DNA of 64,000 nucleotides, taken from assembly GCA_051294375.1 (NCBI GenBank), contig CM119266.1, positions 21,031,987 through 21,095,986 of the forward strand, in the 5' to 3' direction. This document shows, piece after piece, positions 1 through 12,412 of the stretch. The notes beneath the pieces were generated by a model. It saw only the letters and a program-made list of their open reading frames with translations, searched no databases and was not told the DNA's origin. The stretch comes from Paraspadella gotoi (taxonomy: Eukaryota > Chaetognatha). Positions within the stretch are counted from its first letter, which is position 1, and each line of letters begins with the position of its first letter. Made by a program: the position numbers and the translations under genes.

Positions 1-414
1 AATAAAACAGATAATTAATGACTCGTAATTATGCTTACGAAACCAGTAAAAACGGCATTTTTTGCGCTACAAAGGGAACATGTTACGCGTACATAATTTA
101 TACACTCGCTCAAAAAAAAAGAGCAATATAATCTCGATGAAACGTCTCTCGCCTCTGACCTCTAAAAGCGCGAGATGGCGTAATTGAGTTACGAGCGAAT
201 ATGATAAAAGCCTTCGATAAAAGCAAAAGTCGAGGAGGCGAGGCCGCCGCCCACCACCCACTACCACCCAAGCCAACCACCCTTTTGCCCTTTAGCGAAA
301 TGGGGCGACGAGCTTAAATATGATATGCTCCCAATAAGCTAAACCGATTAAGGGGAAGATCTTCGTACAAGATTATATGATTAGCCTCGCTATGGCCTGA
401 GTCGGGTGGGTAAG

Positions 415-462
<48 letters not shown>

Positions 463-1396
463 GGTAAGGTACAAGGGAGTAATGGAGACGAGAAAGGACG
501 AAAGTGCATCGAAAAAGTCGGTCGGCAAAGAATTAACGACGACTCAAAAATCGCTTCGGTATATATCCATCCATATTCAGAATTGGTCCGACTTTGCCCG
601 CTCCTTAACTTACTCGAGGGGGGTTTTGGCCTTACCCTTCATGCCCCACCTTCAAAGGAAACCTTTTAATTCCCATTCCTCCCTGAAAAAAATCTACATT
701 CTCTCGGTGACTTATTATTATGCGAGTACATTATTTCTATTATCTCTCTCTCTCTCTCTCTCTCTCTCTNNNNNNNNNNNNNNNNNNNNNNNNNNNNNNN
801 NNNNNNNNNNNNNNNNNNNNNNNNNNNNNNNNNNNNNNNNNNNNNNNNNNNNNNNNNNNNNNNNNNNNNNNNNNNNNNNNNNNNNNNNNNNNNNNNNNNN
901 NNNNNNNNNNNNNNNNNNNNNNNNAGTGAGCGAAATTTGCGAGGGAAAGAATCAACTCATGCGCGAAGAGAAACAATTCGGAGCGAAATCGTCAAACGCG
1001 ACATTCGTCGTTGTTTCGCCTAAAAAAGTCGTTGTTTTGTTTCATTTTTATCCTTGTTTTGTTTACATTTTTTTCTGTACATCCGTCCACGTATTTTCGC
1101 TTTTTATATCTGAAGATACGATTCCCGATCAAGCATTTATTTTCGGAACTGTTTGTTTACAAACAACCGCGAAATGACGACGAGAACCTCAATGATTAGG
1201 GAGAAAGGGTCTTGCCCCTTCGGCGTGGATTCATTATTCATAGATGTAATGAATATCAATGTTCTTATGGAATGGAAAGAGAGAGAGAGAGAGAGAGAGA
1301 GANNNNNNNNNNNNNNNNNNNNNNNNNCTCTCTGTGATTCGTCGTCCTCTCTCCCGTCTCTTCTCATTTCTCTCTTCTTTTCCTTCTCTCTCTCTT

Positions 1397-1436
<40 letters not shown>

Positions 1437-1452
1437 TCGTCTCTCTCGTCTT

Positions 1453-1492
<40 letters not shown>

Positions 1493-2600
1493 TCTCCGAT
1501 CTTTTTCCGTACATGACCAATTACCCTTATCATGAGTTATTTCGTTACAAGCGCTTGCGAGGGGATATCAACTCAAATCTTGTTAGATTCTCATCTCTCT
1601 CCTCCCTCTCCCTCTCCTCCCAATCTCATCTCTCTCATCTCTATAATCATACTCTCTCGAGAGAGAGAGAGAGAGAGAGAGAGAGGGTGCGAGAGACTAC
1701 GGTTATAAAAGATCACACAGAGGCCCTAAATAAATATTAACAACGCATATTTCTCGAAAATTTGTGTCAAAATGAAACGCGATATCCTTGTACAGAGCCC
1801 GAAAATTCAATTCAGTTACCAAGACTTTTCTTGAAACTAAAAAAATCGTAAAAACGTTATTTTCGCTCGCAAAAGTCGCGCTATGATCCGTCGTCATGGC
1901 GACGGCGAGAAAATTAATCGGTAGTGCGGGCGAAGCAGCATGGCGGAATTCCGGCATGGCGATGCTTGAGCGTCGACCCAATTTCGACGAAACATCGACG
2001 CCAAACGCGACTCATAAAACGGATTAACGAAAAACGATCGCCGTCGCGCGTCACGTAAATCGGCGCCGGAAACGCCATCGAAGTTGGCGCGGATCTACTG
2101 ATCCGGCCGAAGCCGTCGGCTAAATCTGTCGGCCGATTCCATCGAGATTTATGCGGATGACCGGATCAGATTCGGCATTTATGGTAACGGGTTGGCGTCG
2201 GTAACGGCAGGAACTACCTTGCGCGTCGGATTAGAGTGAAACGACATTCGCCTCATAAATTGTGGTCTATCGATTCGTTAGTAAGACGCAGATTTCGTTC
2301 AAAAAAAAAAAAAAAAAACTTGTTCCCTTGTAAAGAAAATACAATATAAATATATAATACAACAAAAACATAACAATAATTAGAGCTTTCGTCCTCACCA
2401 GAGTCGTCTTCGTTGCCATAGCGACGATCGTGATTCCACCAAATATTTATAATCTTTCTATATTTCTATATTTCTATATTTCTATATCTTCTATATCTTC
2501 TATATTCACAGTTTTCTCTCTACTCACGATTCTCATTTCTATTCTCTCCTTCATTTTCTCCTTTCCCGCCCCCAGTTCCATCTGGCGGTGGGCGCGGCCA
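1..2600. other. Repeat-rich non-coding stretch
   Basis: No gene supported. It holds (GA)n at 416-457, (CT)n and (GA)n tracts flanking the gaps at 770-924 and 1303-1327, CT-rich tracts at 1328-1495 and 1585-1655, (GA)n at 1656-1686, an 18-base poly-A near 2300, and short tandem TATATTTC-type units at 2455-2505. Positions 1740-2280 are non-repetitive and richer in CpG, with repeated GATCCGG, GTCGGC and GGTAACG words; function unknown. Confidence 0.6.
2412..2425 (+). promoter_or_regulatory. RFX X-box-like motif
   Basis: GTTGCCATAGCGAC differs at one base from the common X-box form GTTGCCATAGCAAC bound by RFX factors, which control many ciliary genes. A second, perfect X-box lies about 600 bp away. 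No adjacent gene is identified, so function is inference. Confidence 0.3.
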
Positions 2601-2834
2601 CCCAATAACAAATAAACAATTTATCAAATAGCGAATAAACAATTTATCATTGTTTGCTTCCTTCCCTTTTTCTCTTTCTCGTTCTCTCTCCCGGCGGCGC
2701 TACTGAGAGAGAGAGAGAGAGCGAGAGCGAGAGAGAGAGAGACAGGCGCGCGAGAGGGCCGCCATCGCGCGGGCAAAAATTGGATTCGAAATCCGATAAT
2801 AATAAATGCATGTAAGGTGTGGTCCGGAGAGACG

Positions 2835-2865
<31 letters not shown>

Positions 2866-4688
2866 AGGCGGCGGCGGCGGCAGCCGTAGGCGGTGGAATA
2901 GATGACAGGTGTGAAATTGGATCGAATGTGGGGAAAAGGGACGAAGGAAAGGAAAAGGGTGGAAGGGGTGAAGTTAAGAAGCTAAAAAAGGTTAAGGGTA
3001 GAAAGCTTTGTTTCCATGGTAACTCGAACGAAACAACAAAAGAGCAAAAAAAAAAAAAAAATAGAAAAAGAAAATGGAGACAGACAGAAAGAAAGAAAAT
3101 AAAAAAAAGGGGAAAGAAAAGCAAAGCGGAAAAAATATGTCGTAGGAAACAAGAAACAAAGAAAAACAAAAACAAAAAAGAAAAGCGACGCCGACCTTGA
3201 GAAGGAGGGAGAGAGAGAGAGATAAGAGAGAGAGAGAAGAGAGAGAGAAGAGAACGAGAGAGGAGAGAGAGAGAGATGGCGCTAAAGACCGCGTCTAAAC
3301 CTCTACGCGGGATTCTCCTCTGCTCTCTCTCTCCTCCTTCTCTCTTCTCTCTCTCTCTCCTCTCTCTCTTGTCTCCTCTCTTTCTCTCGCTCTCTCCCTC
3401 TCTCTCCTCCTCGTCTTCGGCTCACTGCCCTCTCTCTCATCGTCTCTCTCTCTTTATCTCTCTGTTTCTCCTTCTCTGTTGACGCGCTTCAGTGGAAAGT
3501 GGTGAGGAGGAAAAGAGGGGAACGATAAAAAGAGAAAAACAACTTGGAAAACAACGAACCGAAGTATGTAAGAATACCTCTTTCTCTTATCTTTTTTTTG
3601 TTTTTTCCTCTCCAATGCTAATATTTACTTGACTTTCCTTGCTATATTTCTTCTGTATTTTCTTGGCTTTCGTTTCTCCTCTCTCTCGTCTCTCTCTCTG
3701 ATTAGTTCTTTCCCCGACTGACTCGATGCTTGTCAGCTCCCGATCCACCCACCCGCCCTTCATTTTCGATCTGAGTTCGCGCGAATTAGAAGCAACCTCT
3801 CTTTTCCCTCACCCTCCGCCTTATTTCGCATCGCGCCTCGAAAGGCCTCCGTCCCCCTCGGCCTTTCTCGTCTCCTTTTTATGCGTCCTCAGTTCGAGCC
3901 GGTGTTGTGTGTTGGTGTGTATTCGTTATTTGATATTTAAAGGCCTCTCGCGTGATCATCTCGCTATTTTGCCTCGGAGTTCTATTTTTTCTTCTCGAAT
4001 TTTTATTTTTTTTCTCTATCTAAGAATATTTTTTTTCACTTTCCCATCTCTTTTCCTTCGCCATCTTTTCTCTTTCATTTCTTTTCTTATCACGTCTCCT
4101 TTTTCTTCGATCCTAACATTCTTTACTTTTCCAGCCTTTGTCCTCCTTCTTTTCCCTCGACTATCCGACTCTCTCTCTCTCCTCTCTCTCCTCTCTTTCG
4201 TTATTCCCCTCTGTCTGTTTCGCCCTCCCTCGATCATATCTAGTAATCCTGCTGCAATTTTTATCTTCTCATCCGTTTAATGGGGTTTTTTTCAGTATCC
4301 TCTAAAAAATGACGGCGGCTAACCACAATGGACACGTATGGCTGTAGGCGAAATATTTTGTCTCTCATAAACGAGTTCCCGCTTGTTTTTTTTCCCACAC
4401 GTTTTTTTTCGCAGGCGCGACGCTTTGGTCTTGGGTCGCCCGAAAAACCCCAAACCACAGAGAGACTGCCTACTATATCGGGCGTACACATACTGTACCA
4501 TCGAACTTTCTTGTTTGTGGTACTCCTGCTCGAGTGAGGCCATCCACTCTCAAATCGGCGTTGAAGTTTTCGAACGGGCGACCCGAACGCGGAACGCTCC
4601 CGACCGAACCCAGAACGAGAAAGAAGAAAAGGAAGGGGTAAATGGAGAGCGAGGAGAACGAAGNNNNNNNNNNNNNNNNNNNNNNNNN

Positions 4689-4719
<31 letters not shown>

Positions 4720-5116
4720 AGAGACGATAAAGATGAAAATAATGCAAACTCAAGGAAAATTGAATTGAAAGAAGGCTTAAGAAAAAAAAACCAAGAGATA
4801 ACGCGAGCGCTCCTCTTCTTTTTTTCCCTAAAAATTTTTCACGATCCAGAAGAAAAAAAATTTGTTTTTTTCCTTCATTTTTTTTTTGACGAAACGAAAA
4901 CGGGAGAAGATGGGAAAATAATGGAAGGAAAAAAAGAAGATGGATTTATAAAAAAAAAAGGAAAAAAAGGTGAAAGGGTGAGGTGTCTAAGGTGAGGCAT
5001 ATTTCGAGGCGAGGGTTATGATCGCTGAGAGTTAAGTGAGGTAGGTGTTTATTCCCGATGGCAGTCGCTTCGCTATCTCGACGCGAAGATTAAAAAGTTG
5101 GTTGTTGTTTTTCTCA
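2601..5116. other. Repeat-rich non-coding stretch
   Basis: No gene supported. It contains GA-rich tracts at 2705-2742 and 3205-3275, a (CGG)n block at 2831-2885, an A-rich purine region 3040-3185, CT-rich tracts at 3316-3480 and 3670-3700, and a long T/C-rich region 3960-4240. The 25-N gap at 4664-4688 is followed directly by (GA)n. Open frames here are Ser/Leu or Arg/Glu runs from the repeats. Confidence 0.55.
3010..3023 (+). promoter_or_regulatory. RFX X-box motif, perfect palindromic form
   Basis: GTTTCCATGGTAAC fits the RFX consensus GTTNCCATGGNAAC at every fixed base. It sits just downstream of the GC-rich (CGG)n block at 2831-2885, a setting that could be a promoter, but no coding exon is recognised beside it. 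Confidence 0.4.
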
Positions 5117-5117
5117 A

Positions 5118-5171
<54 letters not shown>
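5118..5171. repeat. (CGT)18 perfect trinucleotide repeat
   Basis: Eighteen uninterrupted CGT units. Related CGT/GAC arrays recur at 5590-5660, 6597-6628, 6818-6838, 16163-16191, 16229-16257, 45323-45362, 46257-46280 and 52888-52922, so this is a genome-wide repeat class; the spalt exons also carry short in-frame GAC runs coding Asp. Confidence 0.9.
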
Positions 5172-6739
5172 TATCAACCGGGAGTTTTTCGAGATTCCGT
5201 CGCGAACCAACATTTTGATGCCAGCGAAGCGTTAACCGACTTTTCCGACGGAAAGGCTGGAAGATGGCGTTCAGGGGGGGCGGGGCTTGGGTGTGGAAAA
5301 TCGGTTAGAATGTGTGGGAGGTGGAAGCGTAAAAGATGGTGAGAAGAGAAAAAGTAAGGAAAAAAAGGGTAGGAAGGTAGTTNNNNNNNNNNNNNNNNNN
5401 NNNNNNNAAAAAAGGGTAGAAGGTAAGTTCGGGGAGAGAAGGAGAGGTGGTGAGAGACCCCTTACGCCACCAAGCGACGCGCGCTGTCCGACGTCGCGCG
5501 GTCCTTCCGATGCCGCGTTGATTAATCGAATTTGTTCTATCATTGTTTCTATTGTTAATGTATCTGACAATCTGGTCCCCGAAGAAACGTCGTCCTTTTC
5601 GTCGTCGTCCTCGTCGTCGTAATCGTCGTTATCGTCGTCGTTATTCTCGTCGTCGTCGCCGGGCGAGCCGACGGGGAAAAAACGCAATGAAGNNNNNNNN
5701 NNAGAGAAGAAGGTCTGTGTATTTTTGGTTGTTGATTCCCTCGAGTGGAGATGCTCTTAAGTCGTGGATGCATCGACGAAGACGACGACTTCCTTCCACC
5801 TTTGCCCCACTTTTCAAAACCCACCCACTTTTTTTTTTTAATTTCCGATGCTTTCCACTCTGCTCCCCCCCACACTTTAAACCACCCTAAATGACCCAGT
5901 GAAGCATTTTAATCCACCGAAAAGATCTAAACCACCTAGACGTCCACCTATTCACTCCCTGGAGCTTCTTCCTATTCTATTCTCCCTCTCGATTGCCCAT
6001 AACCCATCTCTATCCAACCCCCTTTCGTCCACCCCTTCCCCATCCCCAGAAAACCCTTCTTTCTCAGGCCCCCGACCCTTTTCCAGTCCCCCGAGGGACT
6101 TTAAGCCCCGATTTAGANNNNNNNNNNNNNNNNNNNNNNNNNNNNNNNNNNNNNNNNNNNNNNNNNNNNNNNNNNNNNNNNNNNNNNNNNNNNNNNNNNN
6201 NNNNNNNNNNNNNNNNNNNNNNNNNNNNNNNNNNNNNNNNNNNNNNNNNNNNNNNNNNNNNNNNNNNNNNNNNNNNNNNNNNNNNNNNNNNNNNNNNNNN
6301 NNNNNNNNNNNNNNNNNNNNNNNNNNNNNNNNNNNNNNNNNNNNNNNNNNNAAAATAAAATCCCTACCTTTTATTTTTTCTCATTTTCTTCGATGTTCTT
6401 TTTTTTTTTTACATCGAAATTTGTTTTAAGGTTATTTTTATTTTTAAACCGAAATATTGATTTCATAATCGTAAAAACATGAGTTGCTAACGCGATTAAC
6501 CGAGAAAATAATGAATAAAATAAAGCTGCGAAACGCCTTTTCGAAAAAAAAAAAGAGGCTGAATACAAGAAATATATTATAGTTAAAAAGAGGAACGATG
6601 ACGACGACGACGACGACGACGACGACGATCGGCCTGCGACGCAATTAGTTTTTCATCTCCGATATTACGATAAAAAAAAAAGGGTCTTCAACCCGTCGGC
6701 CATTTTGGAGGCGGCGTCATCAGCCTCGCATTAAAACTA

Positions 6740-6905
6740 TTAGCGAAACGAATTTGCGACGAGGAGACTATTTCGCCTCCCGTCCATTTCGTCGCTCGAG
6801 TTATGAGCGTCTGCCTTGTCGTCGTCGTCGTCGTCGTCCATGCCTTCTCTCGCCTTATCGTCGGCGTCAGCGTCGTCGTCGTCGCCGGCGTCGTCCCGGG
6901 TGCCG
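6740..6905 (-). CDS. Doubtful Asp-rich open frame
   Basis: A minus-strand frame after a possible acceptor (GTCATAG) reads an Asp-rich stretch, then KADAHNSSDEMDGRRNSLLV and ANSFR before tandem stops TAA TAG. It lies downstream of the spalt glutamine exon and has a similar acidic composition, so a short alternative terminal exon was considered. The acceptor gives phase 2 in this frame, whereas the upstream spalt exon ends in phase 1, so the join does not work. Most Asp codons come from a (GAC)n repeat. Probably chance. Confidence 0.12.
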
Positions 6906-7209
6906 CTATGACATTCGCGCCGTCGAAACGGCGTCGACGAATCATAACCGAACAAAAATATGAATCCAAATCTTCAACCGAATATGAAAGAAACGACGCG
7001 AGAGAGTTGATNNNNNNNNNNNNNNNNNNNNNNNNNNNNNNNNNNNNNNNNNNNNNNNNNNNNNNNNNNNNNNNNNNNNNNNNNNNNNNNNNNNNNNNNN
7101 NNNNNNNNNNNNNNNNNNNNNNNNNNNNNNNNNNNNNNNNNNNNNNNNNNNNNNNNNNNNNNNNNNNNNNNNNNNNNNNNNNNNNNNNNNNNNNNNNNNN
7201 NNNNNNNNN

Positions 7210-7243
<34 letters not shown>

Positions 7244-8871
7244 AAAAGAAAGAAAGGCCTCAGGGTCCTAAAATTTAATTTGAAAGTTTACGGTGTGAAA
7301 CTTTTTCCCGTTTTTTAGCTCTGATCCTTTTATCATTTTCTTGCTTTCGTCATCTAAACCCAATAAAGAAAAGAAAGAAAAAAAAAAGGGAGATGAAAAA
7401 AACGAAAACCGTTTAACTAAAAATAAATATAGGAATGAAGAGAAAAAAAAAGGGGGAGAGAATAAGCAAGAGACGACAGCAGGTTTATCTCTACGAATGT
7501 TTAGCGCCAAATGTCGTTAGCTAATTCTAGATATTGAGCATTAATAGGAAAAGTTTCGTTTCAAATATAAACCGATGTCAGAGATTGAAAAAAAAGAGAA
7601 TAAATTGATGTTGAGGTCATCCCTAATGCTAAAAAATGCGGCGACGCGACTCAAGGATTTGGTTCCGTTTTNNNNNNNNNNNNNNNNNNNNNNNNNNNNN
7701 NNNNNNNNNNNNNNNNNNNNNNNNNNNNNNNNNNNNNNNNNNNNNNNNNNNNNNNNNNNNNNNNNNNNNNNNNNNNNNNNNNNNNNNNNNNNNNNNNNNN
7801 NNNNNNNNNNNNNNNNNNNNNNNNNNNNNNNNNNNNNNNNNNNNNNNNNNNNNNNNNNNNNNNNGAGAGAGAGAGACCAAGGTACTTAACGAAAGAAACT
7901 GTCCCTTCCGACTCTCCTCGGCCCTATTTTCGCTTTGTCTAACAGAAGACATCGAAAAAAACAAGTTTTGAGTAAAAATAAAAGGATAATTAAGACGCTA
8001 ATTGTTTCGACTTAATCAGTAATTCAGCGAAGACGACGAAGACAAATTTGTTTAAAGACCGTCTTCATTCGCGGTCGACGAAAACGACAACGACGAAAAA
8101 CGACGACGACGACGAAAAACGACGACCGCCCTCTCTCGGATCGCGCGAATATGAGGTTGGAAAAGGAGAGAGTTTATCGTCCCATAAACCGGCGCCTCCC
8201 GCCGCGCCCGAGAAATTGTTTCGAAAAAAAAAGAGAAGAATGAAAAAGAAGGGGAAAAAAGGGGAAAAAAGGGGTTGAAAGAAAGAAAGAAAGAAATAAG
8301 AAAGAGGGTAAAGAAAAAAAAAAGGAGAAGGAAGCGTCGACCCTCGTTTTCACCCTGAAACAAATTTAACGACGAATCTTCTCCGCTTTTTCCCTTTTTT
8401 TTTATTTCGACGAATTTGAAATGAAACAAAAGATTGAAGGAAAAGATGAGAGAAAGAGAAAGGATAAGTCAAACTCAAAAGAAAGTAGCGAATTCTATTT
8501 AAGGAAATTAACATCAGGATATTTAAAAAAATAATTTGTAATATATTAATCGCTCATCAAAATCCTCAACGTGTCACCCTCGTTTTTCATCATTTCGTAG
8601 CTGCGCCATCTACAAACCTACCCGCTTCTTTTATTCGCCACCCACTTCTTCACCGCGCCACCTCACCCGACCCCCGCGTCCCCCCCCCTCGCCCTCTCTT
8701 TCCTGTCAACCCTCCCGCTCCATTAAATATTCCCCCCTTTTTTTTCGGTCGGCTTTAAAAAACTTCGCAGCTTTAGACTTTCCTCTGAATAATGAACTTA
8801 AATATTGAGCTTAAATTTACTTGAAAGTTTTATGCATTTAATTTCGGAATGCAGATGAACTCGGGGGTTCG

Positions 8872-8878
<7 letters not shown>

Positions 8879-8936
<58 letters not shown>
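8879..8936. repeat. (CT)29 microsatellite
   Basis: 58 bp uninterrupted CT dinucleotide array, typical of this window. Confidence 0.9.
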
Positions 8937-8938
<2 letters not shown>

Positions 8939-9435
8939 GAAAAAGAACAATAAAAGGAAAAGGAAGAGAAAATCATCTCCTCACCTCGATGCCGTTGATC
9001 ACCCCGATCACCGCCCACTCGACCACCCCCAGCCAACCATCACCACCCAACCACCACCAGTCAACCACCCCCTTAAAATCTTAATCACCCCTGACGATTT
9101 TCTGGAACGAAAAAGAGAACCGTCTCGAAATCGAGCACAAAACAGCCACCCTAGCACCACCACAGCCGCCGCCACCGCCGCCACCGCCACCGCCGCCACC
9201 GCCACGCCCTCCACCACATTTTAGCCCTCATCCAAACTTGGCAATAAATAGAAGAAAAGGGAATAAACGGTTTTCATTTTCTTTTCAATCTCTGCCACGA
9301 AAAAAATGAGAAAAGAAACAAAAAAAAGAAAAAAAAACGGAGGAAAAAATTGAGAAAAGAGGAAAGAGGAGGAAAGGAGAAGAAGGAGGAATTGAATTCC
9401 AATCTGATGCAGTGTCATAAAACAACATGAAGAGA

Positions 9436-9502
<67 letters not shown>

Positions 9503-9811
9503 AAAGAAATCGAGAGGAAACCCCACTCCCATCTCTTCTTTCCCTCTGAGTTAGAAAAAAATAAAAACACTTTTTTTTTCAATTTGAACCAAAAAAAATG
9601 TGGTAAATCACAAAATATCCCACCGAGTTTACCGTGAGAGGAGCCTAAAGAATTTTATATACATATTATTCTAAAAATCAGTGAAATTTAAATCCGAAGG
9701 GGGAAAAAGTTTCCCCGTCGGAATCCCGTTGACATGAAAGAGAAAGAAATCAGATACAAATCAAGATTAAAAAAAAATTGTGAGATAAGTGCCACAGTGG
9801 ATTCGATTAGA

Positions 9812-9888
<77 letters not shown>

Positions 9889-10257
9889 GAGAGAGAGAGA
9901 GAGAGAGACGAACAGAAAGTATGAAATTAATTGCGAAAATCTGAGTCCTCACACACAACTTTATGACGGTTAATAATAAAAACGGCGGCTTGGCGAAAGA
10001 GAGGCGGATCAAATGGCGGACAAAGTAAACAAAGTTTGTCTGACAAAAGTTGGATGATAAATTTCATCTTATCTCGTTTCGTAAAAATGTAAATCATTTT
10101 CGCTTTAGAAAAAAAAAAAACCTTTCTCAATCTCCAGTCGTGGTTGTCCTCCGTCCAAAGATTTAGCGAAAAAATGTTGTTAGATATATATATGTATGTC
10201 TTTCCTCGTTAATTTTTATAAATATTTTCGAAAATAATTTTTTTAAAATAAACTTAC

Positions 10258-11049
10258 CTTCGAACATTCCTTTGAACTTCTTCTCCAGACTCGAGAGAGC
10301 GTTGAAAGTGGCCGTGGTCTGTTGCAGCATCTCCAGCGGCGAGTGTCCCACGTCGGCAGCACCGGGTGGCGCAACGGCGGCGGCGCCATCTTTGACGTTG
10401 GCGCCGGCGCCGGGCGAGGGGGCGTTGGAGGCGATTCTTTGCGGCGGCGGTGGCGCCGGCGACGACGCCAGAGGGCGGGGCGACGCTACGCCGTCGTCGA
10501 CGTCGTCTTCGTCGTCGTCGTGCTCGGCGTGAGCGGACCGCGGTGACGCCGCTTCAGCGTCTCCCAAACCGGAAATGCGATGCGCTGGCTGCTGCGGCTG
10601 CTGCGGCGAATACGGTTTCGCTGCCGCGTCGTCAACGAGAGATTCGTCGGACGCGGCGTCGCGGGTGTCGCCGCCGCTCTTGACGAGCCCCTCGACGGCT
10701 CCGCGGGGCCGGGGATCCAGCGCCGCGATCGACGATGGCGGCGGAGGAGGAAAGTTCGCCAAGAGAGGGAGCGATTGCAGCGCCGCCAGCGTCGCCGCCA
10801 TCTGTTTGGCGTGATTGGCGTCGCCTCCTTCCCCCAACAGCGCCCCGGTAACCAAGGAGTGCTGCAGCTGCTGAATTATCTGTAGCTGCACGAGCTGCTG
10901 CCGTTGAAGCTGCGTGAGCGTGGACTGCAGCACGTCGATGTCGCCGGGCGGAGCGGCGTGGCCGAGACCTCGCAGGAGGAGGGCGGTCTTCTCGGCGAAC
11001 TGCGCCATCGCCACCTTCGTGTTCTCCATCGGTTCGAGAGTCACGTTGC
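10258..11049 (-). CDS. sal: spalt (SALL) exon with the conserved glutamine-rich segment
   Basis: Internal exon of a Spalt-family nuclear C2H2 zinc-finger transcription factor, about 264 codons. Seen: the exon opens with NVTLEPMENTKVAMAQFAEK, followed by IDVLQSTLTQLQRQQLVQLQ and IIQQLQ, matching the VTLEAIQN..AIAQFAAK and LQQTLFNLQQQQLFQIQLIQ block of insect Spalt in order and spacing. Near the end SPLEMLQQTTATFNALSSL parallels the NSLDLLQ region that precedes the first zinc-finger pair in insects. The middle is Ala/Pro/Asp-rich. Splice signals: acceptor ...CCCGAAG before 11049, donor G|GTAAGT after 10258, phase 1 at both ends. Family knowledge: this glutamine-rich region mediates SALL dimerisation. 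The zinc-finger clusters that bind DNA should lie in later exons, but none is visible down to position 1. Several Ala, Asp and Pro runs come from GC-rich trinucleotide repeats. Other reading frames here are overlaps of this exon. Identification is firm; the 3' continuation is unknown. Confidence 0.9.
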
Positions 11050-11368
11050 CTTCGGGAGTGAAAGTGGGAGGGAGTTAAATGCGGATGGGATGAAGTGGGA
11101 GTGAATGGGGAGTGTGAAAATAAGGTTTTAAATAAAGAGACGGGAAAATTATACTGGACAAAAAAAGAACCAAATATTGTACTACTTACATACGTAACAA
11201 AATTATAAATACTAAGAAAACCAGATAACATGGAGAAGACAAAAATTTAAAAGACAGAATGAAACAAAATAAAGGACAAAAAAAAAACAAAAGACATCAA
11301 AATATACAAACTAACAGAAAAAAAAAACAAGAAAAAAACTGAAAATAATGACAAAATAAAAAACTTAC

Positions 11369-12412
11369 CCGCCAGATTGAGCGGCGGCGAGGCGGCGGAG
11401 GCGGAGAGCGGCGAACCCGGCAAATCTCGAGCCGCCGCCGCAGCCAAAGCGTGAGGTAGGTCGGGGTGAGGTTGGGGAATCGCGGGGCCGGGGATGGGCG
11501 ACGGAGGGGCGGGAGAGAATCGGTCCTTCTCCTCGCCATCGTCGTCGTTGTCGTCGTCGTCATCGTCGCGGCGTCGAAAGTCCAGAGCGCCGCCCTCGTC
11601 CACGGAGCGTTTGATCGAACTCGTCTTTTGTTTCCGGGGATGCTTCGTCTGTTGTTGCTGGAGATGATGCTGCTGTTGTTGTTGGAGACTTTGATAGTCT
11701 CCGTCGTCGTCTTCGTCGTCGTCCCGCGGATGTTGGCGTTGTTGCTGCTGCTGTGTTTGTTGTTGTTGTTGAAAGACTTCGTCACTTGCGAATAATAAAT
11801 TTTTTTCGAGCGCCGATTGGTCGCTCTCGTCGTCGTGTGACGTCGTCGAGTCCTTTCTCGGCCTCTGATTGGTCGAGAAAGTCGCCGACGTCGGCGTGGT
11901 TCTAACTTTATTGATATTGTTCATGATAAGACTATTGCTACAGGCGTTGTTGATCAGGGGGGAAACGCGATTAGATGAAAAGGGGGAAAAATGGTTGAAG
12001 CGTTTCGCGCAAATTCTCGTTGTCGCGGCTTCGTCGTCGTCGTCATCTTCGTCGTTGTCGTCGCCGTTACGGCGCCGGTCGTCGTTTTCCTCGTTCGGCG
12101 ATTCGTTTCGTCGCGCCAGTTTTCTCGGGGGTTCTAAAGGCGCCGGTCTCGCGACAACGCCGGCGTCGAAGACGTCCTCGGCGTCGTGTCCAGTCGACGG
12201 CGCCGACCGTCGTTCCTCGTGGCGGAAAAGCGCCATCTCGACGTCGGGTTCCGTGTCGGCTTCAACGGCGCCGGCGGAGGCGCGATTTTCTTTGATTCCG
12301 GCGTCGCCGATAGAGGCGCGAGTCGAGTTTGTTTTTTCCGGCGATTTTAGCGACGCCAACGACGAAGGATGTCTATGCGCGGTTGTGGCGGCGAATTGTT
12401 GGGCGGCGGGTC
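11369..12412 (-). CDS. sal: spalt (SALL) exon: acidic and poly-Gln linker
   Basis: Internal exon of the same spalt gene, about 348 codons, upstream of the glutamine-rich exon across a 319-bp intron (11050-11368). It ends CTG GCG G|GTAAGT, phase 1, which joins as NLAG-NVTLEP, restoring the conserved motif. It encodes a low-complexity linker: SLKSPEKTNSTRAS near the start, basic patches PPRKLARRN and KHPRKQK that could act as nuclear-localisation signals, several Gln runs and several Asp runs built from CAG/CAA and GAC repeats, then a Pro/Ala-rich end. Such linkers between the N-terminal finger and the Gln block are typical of the family and vary between species. The start is less certain: the phase-compatible acceptor is GAG before 12412, but a far better acceptor (pyrimidine tract then AAACAG before 12423) would read EGEDPPPNNSPPQ and then hit a stop, which suggests either the weaker site or a one-base sequence error. 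Confidence 0.78.

Larger units (their letters stand above)
5172..10257. other. Intronic or downstream spalt sequence without recognisable exons
   Basis: This 5 kb lies 3' of the last visible spalt exon. I searched it for C2H2 zinc fingers (C-x2-C, H-x3-H, HTGE linkers) on the minus strand and found none. It contains four gaps longer than 190 N or at most 25 N (see the gap census), (GA)n or (CT)n arrays at 7210-7239, 8879-8936, 9442-9499 and 9813-9908, GAC repeats, a C-rich stretch 8650-8740 and a CCACC/CCGCC-rich stretch 9000-9220. The rest is AT-rich. Confidence 0.5.

Noticed and set aside
1234-1740. Long open frames rich in Arg-Glu or Ser-Leu on both strands
   Set aside because: They are translations of GA/CT dinucleotide arrays; the same peptides appear wherever such arrays occur.
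2817-3200. Poly-Ala coding exon in the (CGG)n block
   Set aside because: Open on both strands with no matching splice pair; the repeat explains the frames.
6688-6969. Possible alternative terminal exon of spalt
   Set aside because: The Asp-rich frame is out of phase with the spalt donor at 10258 for the visible acceptor, and the in-phase frame is a poly-Thr translation of the GAC repeat.
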